DNA from: Planctomycetota bacterium
Lineage (GTDB): Bacteria; Planctomycetota; Planctomycetia; Pirellulales; Pirellulaceae
Length of the DNA stretch: 42,989 nucleotides
NCBI GenBank assembly: GCA_014584305.1
Contig: JACTND010000262.1
Location: forward strand, 1-42,989
Reading direction: 5' to 3'
Shown here: positions 26,565 through 35,078 of the stretch, piece after piece
How positions within the stretch are numbered: position 1 is the first letter of the stretch
How the letters are laid out: each line of letters opens with the position of its first letter
Position numbers and translations under genes: made by a program
Notes under the pieces: model-generated
The model's database searches: none
Told to the model about the DNA's origin: nothing
What the model saw: only the letters and a program-made list of their open reading frames with translations

Positions 26565-27255
26565 GAGCTCACCTTATTGGACATCGCCAAATCCTTTTCA
26601 GTTATCGCATTCCCCTTAACCAACGACCCCCAAGGAGTTTATCTCGCGGGCGAAGCAGTTTGGGAGCTAAACGAAAGTAAAACCTCCCCCTCAGAACAGC
26701 ATTTCCTCGCGCAGCCGCGAGAGGAAAGGCCGGGGACTGTCGTGATCGCTCTCAAACTTCGCGTCTCACCAAACAAGTTGGTGGGAGCGCCAAGCAAGCG
26801 ATCAATTACTTTAAGCTCGATCGACTTTGCTCACTCCCGCGGCGTAAAATCCACGCATCCAAGCATTCTTGTGAACGATTGCATCTGTTTTGCCGTACTC
26901 AGCATCATGGTAATCTTCAGGCATCGATCAATCTAGGCAACGCCGGGTCGCTGCTGCCAGCGATCCGGCAGCGTTCTTCCAGAACCTATCTTAACAGAAA
27001 ACCGGTGGCGTGTCGGCTAAATAGGTCGGCCTCCCAATCGACTCGATGGCCCTACAAGTGCTGCCACCGGCGACGCACAATCGTTTTGCTGCGACTGAGA
27101 TTGGCTCGACAACGGTCCGTGAGGATATAATGCAGCGATCCGAAGTCGAGTGAGGAATGTCGCCAGGTACGTATTGGCACGGCTCACTTGTTGTGGCTTC
27201 GTGTGACTGGGATGATGCACTGCCCGTTTGTTGGTGAGTACCAGGGAAATTGCGT
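26565..27255. other. Intergenic region (about 0.7 kb) between DUF1080 and TIGR03067 genes
   Basis: No reading frame here looks like a gene: codon pattern and start signals are poor in all frames. A hairpin with TTTCCTCGCG (26702-26711) against CGCGAGAGGAAA (26716-26727) is the only clear structure; no T-tract follows it. The region must hold the divergent promoters of the two flanking genes, and I could not choose one confidently. Confidence 0.4.
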
Positions 27256-27753
27256 ATGAAAGCGATCGTTTTTGGTCAATGTTGTTTGTGGGTAGTAATC
27301 TTTGGTTGTTCGTCGGTATGGGCCCAGAGTCAGCCAGACGAGACGCCTCTCACCAAAGAGCAGGTGTCCCAACGGTTGCAGGGGGAGTGGCGACCGGAAT
27401 CGGCCATACTGGCGGGCGACAAATTACCAGACGAATTGGTTCAATCCCTTCGTTTGACGATTAAAGAATCCAGTTTTGAAGTGCGCCACGGCGATCAACT
27501 CCAGGATTCCGGCACCTTGGATTACGACGTAACGGAAACACCGTGGAAGATGTCGATTCGATCCAAGTCAGGAGCGAATGCATCGAAAACATTTCCATCC
27601 ATTTTCAAGTTCGCCGAGGACAAACTCACAATCTGTTATCGAGTTGAAGGGGATGAATTTCCGGAGGGATTTGAGTCGCCGGAAGGCTCAACACTCCTGT
27701 TGATCACCTATTCCCGCCCGCCGAAGGCCCCAGCGGTTGATCGGATTCGATAG
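27256..27753 (+). CDS. TIGR03067-type lipoprotein
   Basis: The start is ATG 27256, with AGGGA 9 bases upstream (an in-frame TTG is 6 bp earlier). The 165-residue protein has a signal ending VVIFGC, a lipoprotein site. The domain then begins LQGEWRPESAILAGDKLPDELVQSLRLTIKES and continues DSGTLDYDVTETPWKMSI and DKLTICYRVEGDEFPEGFESPEGSTLLL. The opening LQG.W and the L.IC-Y motif are those of TIGR03067, a small beta-rich domain greatly expanded in planctomycetes and of unknown function. The gene is convergent with tRNA-Leu, 13 bp away. Confidence 0.8.
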   Translation: MKAIVFGQCCLWVVIFGCSSVWAQSQPDETPLTKEQVSQRLQGEWRPESAILAGDKLPDELVQSLRLTIKESSFEVRHGDQLQDSGTLDYDVTETPWKMSIRSKSGANASKTFPSIFKFAEDKLTICYRVEGDEFPEGFESPEGSTLLLITYSRPPKAPAVDRIR

Positions 27754-27766
27754 ACGGCAAAGTCGA

Positions 27767-27849
27767 TAGCGGTGAGAGGAGTCGAACCTCCACGTCCTTA
27801 AGGACACTTGATTTTGAATCAAGCGCGTCTGCCATTCCGCCACACCGCC
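27767..27849 (-). tRNA. tRNA-Leu (anticodon CAA)
   Basis: The minus strand folds as a class II tRNA of 83 bases. The acceptor stem GGCGGTG pairs with CACCGCT (one G-U pair at the end), with discriminator A. The D arm is GCGGAATGGCAGACGCGC. The anticodon arm CTTGA-TTCAAAA-TCAAG gives anticodon CAA. A long variable arm TGTCCTTAAGGACG follows, and the T arm is GGAGG-TTCGACT-CCTCT. The 3' CCA is not encoded. It reads UUG leucine codons. Confidence 0.95.
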
Positions 27850-28050
27850 ATTGTCAGACAACGGTTGAGGTCTTGCCCTATTGCCGAACGGCGCTATCAG
27901 GGATCGCGCATCGACTGAGACCGCAACGTGCAACTGAGACACTGTTTGTAGCAATTCAGTTCGCGCGCGGCAAGCCCACGACTGTCTCATCGGCACGGGC
28001 GGCTCCCCGCGAAAACATGGTCCGCGATTCCGCTTCTGTCGAAACGATTG

Positions 28051-28908
28051 TTAGGGAACAGGCGTGGAATCCACGGTCACAGCTAAATTGTGGAGGTGGT
28101 CGAGGACTCGGCCCCCCGCATCGGGTACGCGTTCCAGAATTCCGGTCACCAGCCCTCGTGAATCGCCTGTGGTGCGAAGTGTATCCAAAGACTGGCGCAA
28201 CACGAGGGCCGTTTCCGCCGAATCATGCAGCAGAAAGTGCACCCATAACCAGGCTTCGGCGTAATCGGTCTGCGACAGGTCGTGCGGGCGATGAATCAAT
28301 TCCAAACGATGCAAATGAGGAGTCCAGTTTCGCTGTTGATACTGATTGACTAGCCAGCGGATGTGGCGTTCATGGAATCCATCCAGACTCCCTTCGATCT
28401 CAAAGAACTCAGCTAGGCCTTCGTCCAACCAGAGGGGCACGTGGCGAATGACGCTGTGCAAGTAGGCATGAGTGGCTTCATGTCGCAGGTCTTCTGCCAA
28501 TTGATCTCCCCACTGGCCAATGATCTGCAACTGAGTGTCGGATTTGAGAAACAGGGCGCGGCGGTCGGCCAGTTCGGGAAATCGCTCGCGCACGATTCGG
28601 CGAAAGGCCTGAACGTCATCGAACAGATAGACGTCGATCGTTTCGTCGCTGGGGGGAATCCCCAATCGTTGGGACAATACTTCTCGCAGGGCCACAATTT
28701 CTTCGAGCAGGCGATGACGGCGGGGGATGCGAAAGTTGGAATGCACGAGCAGTGACCCTTGTTCCCAGCGCAGTTTGTGGGGCAGAGTGGCAGGGCGATG
28801 CCATGTGCCGCAGCCAACCGGAGTCAACGCGGCCACAATGAGCAATGACCAACGAACCGCCGGCGAGGTTTGACGTGACAATATTTCCGCTCCGCGCACG
28901 AATTTCAC
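28051..28908 (-). CDS. Lipoprotein with gluzincin-type metalloprotease domain (DUF1570-like)
   Basis: The 285-residue frame starts at GTG 28908 with a signal ending LTPVGC (Cys33), a lipoprotein site. The domain has DVYLFDDVQAFRRIVRERFPE and then LRHEATHAYLHS with the zinc motif HEATH at residues 143-147. WLDEGLAEFFE (160-170) supplies the third ligand. This pattern is of the peptidase-MA / DUF1570 kind common in planctomycetes. It probably acts in the periplasm or at the outer membrane; the target is unknown. The start has no good ribosome binding site, so a later TTG (codon 10) is possible. It is divergent from the PspA operon with a 266-bp gap. Confidence 0.78.
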   Translation of the reverse strand: MKFVRGAEILSRQTSPAVRWSLLIVAALTPVGCGTWHRPATLPHKLRWEQGSLLVHSNFRIPRRHRLLEEIVALREVLSQRLGIPPSDETIDVYLFDDVQAFRRIVRERFPELADRRALFLKSDTQLQIIGQWGDQLAEDLRHEATHAYLHSVIRHVPLWLDEGLAEFFEIEGSLDGFHERHIRWLVNQYQQRNWTPHLHRLELIHRPHDLSQTDYAEAWLWVHFLLHDSAETALVLRQSLDTLRTTGDSRGLVTGILERVPDAGGRVLDHLHNLAVTVDSTPVP

Positions 28909-29174
28909 CTACTTGGACCAGCGCACAAATTAACACAAGTACAGCCATGGGCGGAACGGCATTTTTCGATGAAGTCGGGCAATCTCGTTCATAATCGAAA
29001 GCTCCTGTTAACCGATTCGGCGGTCTCAAGTCTGCGGGTGCCCGGTGTATCAGGACCTGCGAATCGGCTATCATTGGGAAGCTCTCTACAATCGATGAAC
29101 CCGAGCGGTTGGGGCCGGACTGGGATCGCGCCTTCGGCCCGCGTAATCCCCTATTTTGGCGAAAGGTGAAATTC

Positions 29175-29924
29175 ATGATTTTCAAGAAAATGTGGCGGGC
29201 CTTGCGGGCCAAGATGAACAAGATTGCCAACTGGTTTTGGACGTCCGACCCGATCGCTCAGATGCAATATGAATATGACAAGGCGGTGGAAGAAATGAAG
29301 TCCGGCCGCCAGGGGCTGGAGCAATACCGCGCCCTGGTGGAACGCGTTACGGTTCAAGTTCGCCACGAAGAGCGGCAAATCAAGGAATTGGAAGCCCAGG
29401 TCAAGGCCTATTTGCAGGCGGGCGACCGAGAGACGGCCGGCAAGTTCGCGGTGCAGTTGCAGCGTGCCAAAACGGAGTTAGCATCGAATCGTGAACAGTT
29501 GGCCATGCACGAGAAGGCCTACGAGAATAACGTTCGCAAAATCAAACATGCGACCAGCAAGTTGGCACAGGTCCGCGAAAAAATTCAGAAGTACGACGCC
29601 GAACTCAAGATGAGTCGCGCCGAAGCCGAGATGGCGGAATTGGCTAAGTCCTTCGAGTTTGATGTGACCACCGACTTTGGTCAGATCGAAGCCGTGATTC
29701 AAGACAAGATTTCGCTGAACCGCGCCAAGGCGCGCGTCGCCGCCGATTTGTCCGGCCAGGGAATGGAGGACATCGAACGCGTGGAAAACATGGAGCGGGC
29801 GATGGCTGAAGACGCGCTGCGCGGGTTTGAAATGGAATTGGGCTTGGTCACACCGCAAGCGGCCGTGCTCGACCAGGAAGTCAAAGAGCTTGGCCCAGCC
29901 GCCAAGGAAGTGGAAACGCAGTGA
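29175..29924 (+). CDS. PspA/IM30-like (ESCRT-III-like) coiled-coil protein
   Basis: The start is ATG 29175, with AAAGGTGA 5 bases upstream (the frame is open to 29109 without a binding site). The 249-residue protein begins with a basic amphipathic helix (IFKKMWRALRAKMNKIANWF) and is then almost wholly coiled coil. It includes LVERVTVQVRHEERQIKELEAQVKAYL and the AGDRETAGKFAVQLQ turn that resembles the L-aGre-lA segment of PspA/Vipp1. Those proteins polymerise on membranes and remodel or protect them, and structurally belong to the ESCRT-III superfamily. The stop overlaps the AAA+ gene start by 4 bp (GTGA). The call is from architecture and pattern; a generic coiled-coil protein is the alternative. 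Confidence 0.62.
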   Translation: MIFKKMWRALRAKMNKIANWFWTSDPIAQMQYEYDKAVEEMKSGRQGLEQYRALVERVTVQVRHEERQIKELEAQVKAYLQAGDRETAGKFAVQLQRAKTELASNREQLAMHEKAYENNVRKIKHATSKLAQVREKIQKYDAELKMSRAEAEMAELAKSFEFDVTTDFGQIEAVIQDKISLNRAKARVAADLSGQGMEDIERVENMERAMAEDALRGFEMELGLVTPQAAVLDQEVKELGPAAKEVETQ

Positions 29925-31795
29925 GCATGCCAGATTCGTTGCTGGGCGACAGTGCTGCCGGGATTTCGCCAGCGACAAAATCGGGGATTTCCTCGATGGC
30001 CGACGTGCCGGCCTGGTTCCCCGATTGGGCGCGCGAACTGGCCGACTTGTTTTTTGCCAAGAGTACCTGTTTGTACGTGCTCAATGGCAACGTCAACGAC
30101 TTGGTCTATTGGCCGGCGGCAGGAAACAGCGACGGCCAGTTCGTCGATGTAGCCGACTTTTTGGCAGGCCAGGTTTTCGGTCCCTGGGATCTGGTCCTGT
30201 CCTATGATTTGGGTCGCGGTCTCCAAGTAGTTGCGGCTGGAAACGCGAAACGGCACCAATCGATGATGCAGACCGCAACGGCCTTGTTCGGAACACCGAA
30301 CAATTGGCCGCGCGATCCCGAGCAGATTCTCGATCTGGTGGATCGCATCGTGCAACGCAATCTGGTCGAGGACGATCCGAACAAACGCAAAAGGATCGCG
30401 TTCCTGTTTCCGTATGCTCAGTATTTGGTGCCGTCGGGCGACCACGCTGCCTTGGCCCGCGGTCCTGCTTCACGCTTGGTTCGCTTTTTGGGCTGGGCGC
30501 AGAACCCGTACATCAAACGAACGAATATGGCGTTCGTGCTTATCGCGGACGCGGTCAGCGAAATCAACGCGCGGTTGGTACAGAGTCCTCATGTCGCGTC
30601 CGTGGAAGTCACTTTGCCCGACGAAGCTGTCCGCCGCGCATTTGCGCAGCGTCACTTGGATCGTGTCTCGGCAGGGATGCAGGCCAACGGCGCAACTCCG
30701 GTGTCGGGCGCGGAAACACCACCGGAGGATCCGTCCGTCGCGCCAGCGGAATTGATAGCGCGAATGGCGAACGGATTGAATTTGATCAATCTGAACGTAG
30801 CCTTGTCGCGCGCTGGTGGCAGCGACTACGCTTGGGATGTCCAGCGTTTTCGGCAACTCAAGAAAACCTTGATTGAGCGTCAATGTTCGGATCTGGTTTC
30901 GTTCGTAGAACCAGCGCATCGCTTGGATATTGTGGTTGGGCATACGGCAGCTAAAGCGCGTTTACAGCAAGATGCCGACTGGATTGCGCAAGGTCTGTTG
31001 CAGATGGCGCCGATGGGGTATTTGATATGTGGGCCGGTCGGGACCGGCAAGACCTTTTTGGCGGAGTGTTACGCGGGTTCCATCGGCATCCCTTGTTTGG
31101 AGCTGCGCAATTTTCGTTCCAAGTATGTCGGGGAAACAGAAGGGAATTTAGAGCGGGTGCTGACGGTCCTGCGTTCGTTGGGGCCGGTGGTGGTCATCAT
31201 TGACGAGGCCGACGCGGCCTTGGGAAACCGCGAGCAGAGCGGCGATTCCGGGACAAGCAATCGCGTGTTCTCGATGATCGCCACGCAAATGGGTAACACC
31301 CGGTTTCGCGGCAAGATCATCTGGATGTTATTGACCAGTCGGCCCGAACTCCTGCCGATCGACTTGAAACGGCAAGGGCGCGCCGAGGTGCATATACCTC
31401 TGTTTTACCCGCAAGCTGAGGACGAGATCGCGACGATGTTTCTGGCGATGGCGAAGAAGAACCGAATCGCCTTGGCCCCCGGCGCCGTCCCCGCGGTTAC
31501 CCCGGAACGGAACCTGAGCGGGGCTGATATCGAGAGTATCATTTTGGGCGCGAATCGCGAAATGATGGCTGCCGGGCGGAGCCAATTGGAACGCGCAGAC
31601 CTCGACACGGCCTTGGCGACGTTTATTCCCTCGGCGCAAGGGTTAGTCAAGGAACTACAAGAAATCAATGCGGTGTTGGAATGCACAGACCGACGCTTCT
31701 TGACCAAGAAGTGGCGTGATTTGCTGGATCAGCCGGAGGGCCGCGCCGCGTTGCAACAACAGGCGGTACAACTGCAGCGCTTGATCGAACGTTGA
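29921..31795 (+). CDS. AAA+ ATPase with degenerate N-terminal and active C-terminal ATPase domain
   Basis: The 624-residue protein starts at GTG 29921 (GTGA overlap with the pspA-like gene; an ATG is 2 codons later). The C-terminal domain is a classic AAA module. It has Walker A GPVGTGKTFLAE (about residues 370-381), pore-loop region FRSKYVGETEGNLERVL, Walker B VVVIIDEADAAL (about 421-432), sensor 1 WMLLTSRPELL, an arginine-finger candidate in DLKRQGRAEVHI and a sensor-2 region NLSGADIESI. The N-terminal half has a similar order (NGNVNDLVYWPA, KRIAFLFPYAQYLVP) without a P-loop, so it looks like a dead ATPase domain. This layout recalls Ycf46 and, by pairing with a PspA-like protein, Vps4 acting on ESCRT-III. 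No membrane segments; probably cytoplasmic. Confidence 0.85.
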   Translation: MSMPDSLLGDSAAGISPATKSGISSMADVPAWFPDWARELADLFFAKSTCLYVLNGNVNDLVYWPAAGNSDGQFVDVADFLAGQVFGPWDLVLSYDLGRGLQVVAAGNAKRHQSMMQTATALFGTPNNWPRDPEQILDLVDRIVQRNLVEDDPNKRKRIAFLFPYAQYLVPSGDHAALARGPASRLVRFLGWAQNPYIKRTNMAFVLIADAVSEINARLVQSPHVASVEVTLPDEAVRRAFAQRHLDRVSAGMQANGATPVSGAETPPEDPSVAPAELIARMANGLNLINLNVALSRAGGSDYAWDVQRFRQLKKTLIERQCSDLVSFVEPAHRLDIVVGHTAAKARLQQDADWIAQGLLQMAPMGYLICGPVGTGKTFLAECYAGSIGIPCLELRNFRSKYVGETEGNLERVLTVLRSLGPVVVIIDEADAALGNREQSGDSGTSNRVFSMIATQMGNTRFRGKIIWMLLTSRPELLPIDLKRQGRAEVHIPLFYPQAEDEIATMFLAMAKKNRIALAPGAVPAVTPERNLSGADIESIILGANREMMAAGRSQLERADLDTALATFIPSAQGLVKELQEINAVLECTDRRFLTKKWRDLLDQPEGRAALQQQAVQLQRLIER

Positions 31796-31837
31796 ATGAA
31801 CGGCGCTGACCTAACCCATAGAAAAGGAGCTAAACTG

Positions 31838-32128
31838 ATGAGCAAGCAAAGTTGGTTGGACGAGACAGGTGCCAAGTCCATGTTGGACGATTACATCGCC
31901 CAGTTGGAATCGTTCACGGACGCCTTTGCGGACGGTCGCATCGAGGACCACGAGTTGGAACGGCAAGAGGAACGCGTGACAGCCTTGCTCAAGCAGATCG
32001 AGCCCAAACTCGACGATGGGCTGCACGCCGAAGTGACGCGCCTGTTGTGCGAGTTATCGGCGTACAATATCATGCAGACGTTTTATCATCTGCGAAGTTC
32101 TGCACCGCACACGTCCTTCATTCCCTAG
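31838..32128 (+). CDS. Small acidic helical protein of unknown function
   Basis: The start is ATG 31838, with AAGGAG 9 bases upstream; the frame is also open from 31796. It encodes 96 residues: MLDDYIAQLESFTDAFADGRIEDHELERQEERVTALLKQIEP, then LHAEVTRLLCELSAYNIMQTFYHL. It should form a two- or three-helix bundle without a membrane segment. I recognise no family. Its fixed place between the AAA+ gene (42 bp) and the OmpA-fused binding protein (80 bp) suggests an adaptor or regulator of the AAA+ protein. Confidence 0.7.
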   Translation: MSKQSWLDETGAKSMLDDYIAQLESFTDAFADGRIEDHELERQEERVTALLKQIEPKLDDGLHAEVTRLLCELSAYNIMQTFYHLRSSAPHTSFIP

Positions 32129-32208
32129 CGGCTCGAAGAACGATGTGAACCAGGGCATAGTTCAGCGAATTCATTGGGCGGTTAACAAGTTAGCTAAGGG
32201 TAACCAAA

Positions 32209-33972
32209 ATGGCAGGCAAACCAACACCGTTATTCTACTTGATCGTGGTACTCGTCGTATTTGGACTGCTGGGCTTGGCCATTTACCGCGGAGCCGATCT
32301 CCTGTTTCCGAAAGGGGGTGGCAACGCCAATCAAGGGGGGGGCGGCGGAGCGATTGATCCCAGTCAACTGGGAATGAAGGACGGCGCCGAACAAGACGAC
32401 TCGGCCGGTATTACCACGGTTCAGGAATACGAGTTTAAGCCCTCACAGCGCTTGCCGCCGGTGACGGGTGCCGCTGCCTATCGGCCTTTAGAAGACAACA
32501 CCATTCGGTTTGCGATCAATGTTTGGGCCGGCTGGGCCCCAATTGTGTATGCCAATGAAGGATTCCAAGCAGGCAAATTGTGGCAAGGTGCCAACGGCGA
32601 AACCTTTAAGGTCGAGTTGGTGCTGATTGATGATCCCGTGCAAATGCGTGATGCCTATGTGGCTGGCAGCGTCCATATCGGCTGGTGCACGCTCGATATG
32701 TTGCCGCTGTTTGTCGATGGGTTTGTGGATAGTCAAGGTCAGCCCAAGGATAGCCGGATTATGCCCCGCGTCTATCAACAGGTAGATTGGTCGAACGGAG
32801 GCGACGGGATTATTGCCCGCGGCAACATCCGTACTGTGGCCGACTTGCGCGGCAAGAAGGTTGTATTGGCTGAGAACTCGCCCTCGCAGTATTTTGGGTT
32901 GAACATGCTGGTCGCCGGCGGCGTTCAGCCATCTGAAGTCTCATTCGTTTACACGGCCGACGCGTTTCAAGCAGCTGCCGCGTTCAATTCCAATCGCGAC
33001 ATTGCGGCGGCGGTGACCTGGGCGCCCGACATCTACAATTTAGAAAAGGTCCAGGGGAACCGGTTGTTGGTCACCACCGCTACGGCCAACAAGCTGATCG
33101 CCGACGTCTGGTTTGCCCGTGCAGATTTCGCCGCGGATCATGCCGGTAAGATTGAAGGACTGGTGCGCGGGATTTTCGATGCGATGGTCGATCTGAAGTC
33201 CGAAGATGCGCAGAAACGTGTCGCGGAATGGATGTCCACCGGATACAGTATCCCGGCCACCGAGGCACTGGGAATGCTGGCCGACGCCCACAGCACCAAT
33301 TGGGCGGAAAATTACCAGTTCTTCATGAACAAGAACAATCCGACCAACTTTGAGCGCGTCTGGAACCAAGCGTACTACCTTTATCGCCGGATTGGAAAGA
33401 TTACCAACCGCCAGGTACCGTTTGACCAAGTGATGGATTTTTCGGTGATTGAAAAGCTGGGACAAGAGGAAAAGTACAGCCGGCAGGTTGACGAATACAC
33501 CGTGCAATATGTTCCGCGCACGACTTCGGAAATTCGCGGCGCCGAGGAGATCTTGACGAACACCGTGACCATCCACTTTTTTCCCAATAGTTTTGATCTG
33601 TACAAACGGGTGACGGTGCGCGAAGGGGACAAAGACATTGAGAAAATGTATGACCCCAACGTCGATTTCGTGTTAGAGGAGATCGCGAAACTGGCTGGCC
33701 AATTCGGTATGGCCCGGATCATCATTGAGGGGCACACCGACTCGTCGAAGAAAGGCCTGCGCGAGGTGCGTGAAAGCGACGTCAAGGAGCTGTCCGATAG
33801 GCGGGCGGCGGCTGTAAAGGAAGCCCTGGTCAATAAGTTCCAGCTCGACCCTAACCAGTTCAGTGCCGAAGGTATGGGGTGGGACCGACCCGCCGATCCA
33901 AGCGATCCCCTGAACCATGCCAAGAATCGGCGCGTCGAAGTCAAGATTTATCCATTGGAGTCGGATAACTAG
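32209..33972 (+). CDS. Membrane-anchored solute-binding protein fused to OmpA peptidoglycan-binding domain
   Basis: The 587-residue protein has an uncleaved-type membrane helix (FYLIVVLVVFGLLGLAIY, residues 9-26), a glycine-rich linker (36-48) and a TauA/SsuA/NMT1-like solute-binding domain from about 78 to 390. That domain has IRFAINVWAGWAPIVYANEGF, AYVAGSVHIGWCTLDMLP, LRGKKVVLAENSPSQYF and AAAVTWAPDIY. A C-terminal OmpA-like domain follows (about 455-585), with RIIIEGHTDS near 503 and NRRVEVKI near 573, whose Asp and Arg normally grip diaminopimelate of peptidoglycan. The protein would sit in the periplasm, tied to both inner membrane and cell wall. The next genes encode the matching permease and ATPase. 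The ligand is not predictable; family ligands include taurine, sulfonates, nitrate and pyrimidine precursors. Confidence 0.85.
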   Translation: MAGKPTPLFYLIVVLVVFGLLGLAIYRGADLLFPKGGGNANQGGGGGAIDPSQLGMKDGAEQDDSAGITTVQEYEFKPSQRLPPVTGAAAYRPLEDNTIRFAINVWAGWAPIVYANEGFQAGKLWQGANGETFKVELVLIDDPVQMRDAYVAGSVHIGWCTLDMLPLFVDGFVDSQGQPKDSRIMPRVYQQVDWSNGGDGIIARGNIRTVADLRGKKVVLAENSPSQYFGLNMLVAGGVQPSEVSFVYTADAFQAAAAFNSNRDIAAAVTWAPDIYNLEKVQGNRLLVTTATANKLIADVWFARADFAADHAGKIEGLVRGIFDAMVDLKSEDAQKRVAEWMSTGYSIPATEALGMLADAHSTNWAENYQFFMNKNNPTNFERVWNQAYYLYRRIGKITNRQVPFDQVMDFSVIEKLGQEEKYSRQVDEYTVQYVPRTTSEIRGAEEILTNTVTIHFFPNSFDLYKRVTVREGDKDIEKMYDPNVDFVLEEIAKLAGQFGMARIIIEGHTDSSKKGLREVRESDVKELSDRRAAAVKEALVNKFQLDPNQFSAEGMGWDRPADPSDPLNHAKNRRVEVKIYPLESDN

Positions 33973-33998
33973 CCCGGTGACTTGCGGCGCAGTGCATT

Positions 33999-35078
33999 AT
34001 GAGCGAATCGGGCCCCTTGGAGCGAACGTCAGGCCGTGGAGCGGATGCTAGTGAGCTACCTCCGCTGAAACCCGCTGCGCCGCCACCGCGCCGCCGCTTT
34101 GTTCTGCGGCGGCCCGTCGGCGCCTGGAGTGGGTTTGTTTTGGGCGCCTTGGGAATAGCGATTTGCCTCTTGATCTGGTGGTTTGTCACGCGCGGCGAGC
34201 GCAGTGAAGACCGCCTCATCAATCGGATGGCTCTGCCGAGCCCCAGCGAGACTTGGTCGTCTTTCGGCGAACTGTGGCGAGATCACGCCTTGGCACGCAA
34301 CATTGTCGTTTCACTGCGGCGCGTGGCCGTCGGTTTTGCTTTGGCCGCGCTCGTCGGTATTCCGTTGGGAGTCTTGGCCGGCTGTTTCCCTCCGGTGGGG
34401 GCGATGCTGGCACCGCTGTTGATCTTTGGCCGCAACATTCCCATGGCAGCGTTGATCATTCTGACCTTTTTTCTCTTTGGCGTTGGAGAAGTTCAAAAGG
34501 TGATGTTCATATTTCTGGCCTGTGTCGCGTTTGTCATTTCCGATACCGCGACATCCATTGCCAATGTCAATCAAAGTTATGTCGATACCGCCTACACGTT
34601 GGGAGTATCGCGTTGGCAAGTGATCATGAAAACACTGGTTCCCTTGGCCTTGCCCAAGGTGTTCGACTCGTTGCGGCTGCTCTTTGGACTGGCGTTTGGA
34701 TATATCATGCTCGCTGAAGCCGTTCGCCTCGGAAGCGAGGAAGGAGGCCTGGGGAATCTGATCCTCAATGCCCAGCGCCGCAGTCGGCCCGAGTACATTT
34801 ACATCATAATTTTGGTGATTCCGATCGTGGCCTTGGCCATGGACCGTGTCTTTTTTTGGATTCAGAGGCAGTTGTTTCCGTTTCGGTACGGCGGTTCCGG
34901 ATTCCTATTGCAGGCTTGTCAGCGGTTGATGGAACTGTGGGAGCAAGTGAAGGGCTGGATCTTGCCGATGCGCTCTCCCTATAAGGAATGGGTCGCTGAA
35001 TGGCGTGCGGAACGCCAAGGACAGCCGGTTCGCAAAACGAACAGGGTAAATGAGTCAGAAACGGAGTGGCGCCCGTGA
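33999..35078 (+). CDS. ABC transporter permease, TauC/SsuC-like
   Basis: The 359-residue inner-membrane protein has a proline/arginine-rich cytoplasmic N-terminus (LKPAAPPPRRRFVLRRP) and about six membrane helices. The EAA-type coupling loop is at YVDTAYTLGVSRWQVIMKTLVPLALPKVFDSLRL. IMLAEAVRLGSEEGGLGNLI is typical of TauC/SsuC permeases. The C-terminus is extended by about 70 residues after the last helix (LMELWEQVKGWILPMRSPYKEWVAEW) with no known role. It starts 26 bp after the OmpA-fused binding protein, and its stop overlaps the ATPase start (GTGA). Confidence 0.9.
   Translation: MSESGPLERTSGRGADASELPPLKPAAPPPRRRFVLRRPVGAWSGFVLGALGIAICLLIWWFVTRGERSEDRLINRMALPSPSETWSSFGELWRDHALARNIVVSLRRVAVGFALAALVGIPLGVLAGCFPPVGAMLAPLLIFGRNIPMAALIILTFFLFGVGEVQKVMFIFLACVAFVISDTATSIANVNQSYVDTAYTLGVSRWQVIMKTLVPLALPKVFDSLRLLFGLAFGYIMLAEAVRLGSEEGGLGNLILNAQRRSRPEYIYIIILVIPIVALAMDRVFFWIQRQLFPFRYGGSGFLLQACQRLMELWEQVKGWILPMRSPYKEWVAEWRAERQGQPVRKTNRVNESETEWRP

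Noticed and set aside
29109..29174. Upstream extension of the PspA-like frame and a sigma54 promoter for it
   Set aside because: The 22 extra codons lack a binding site while ATG 29175 has one; no GG-N10-GC type -24/-12 element was found in the 266-bp upstream gap.
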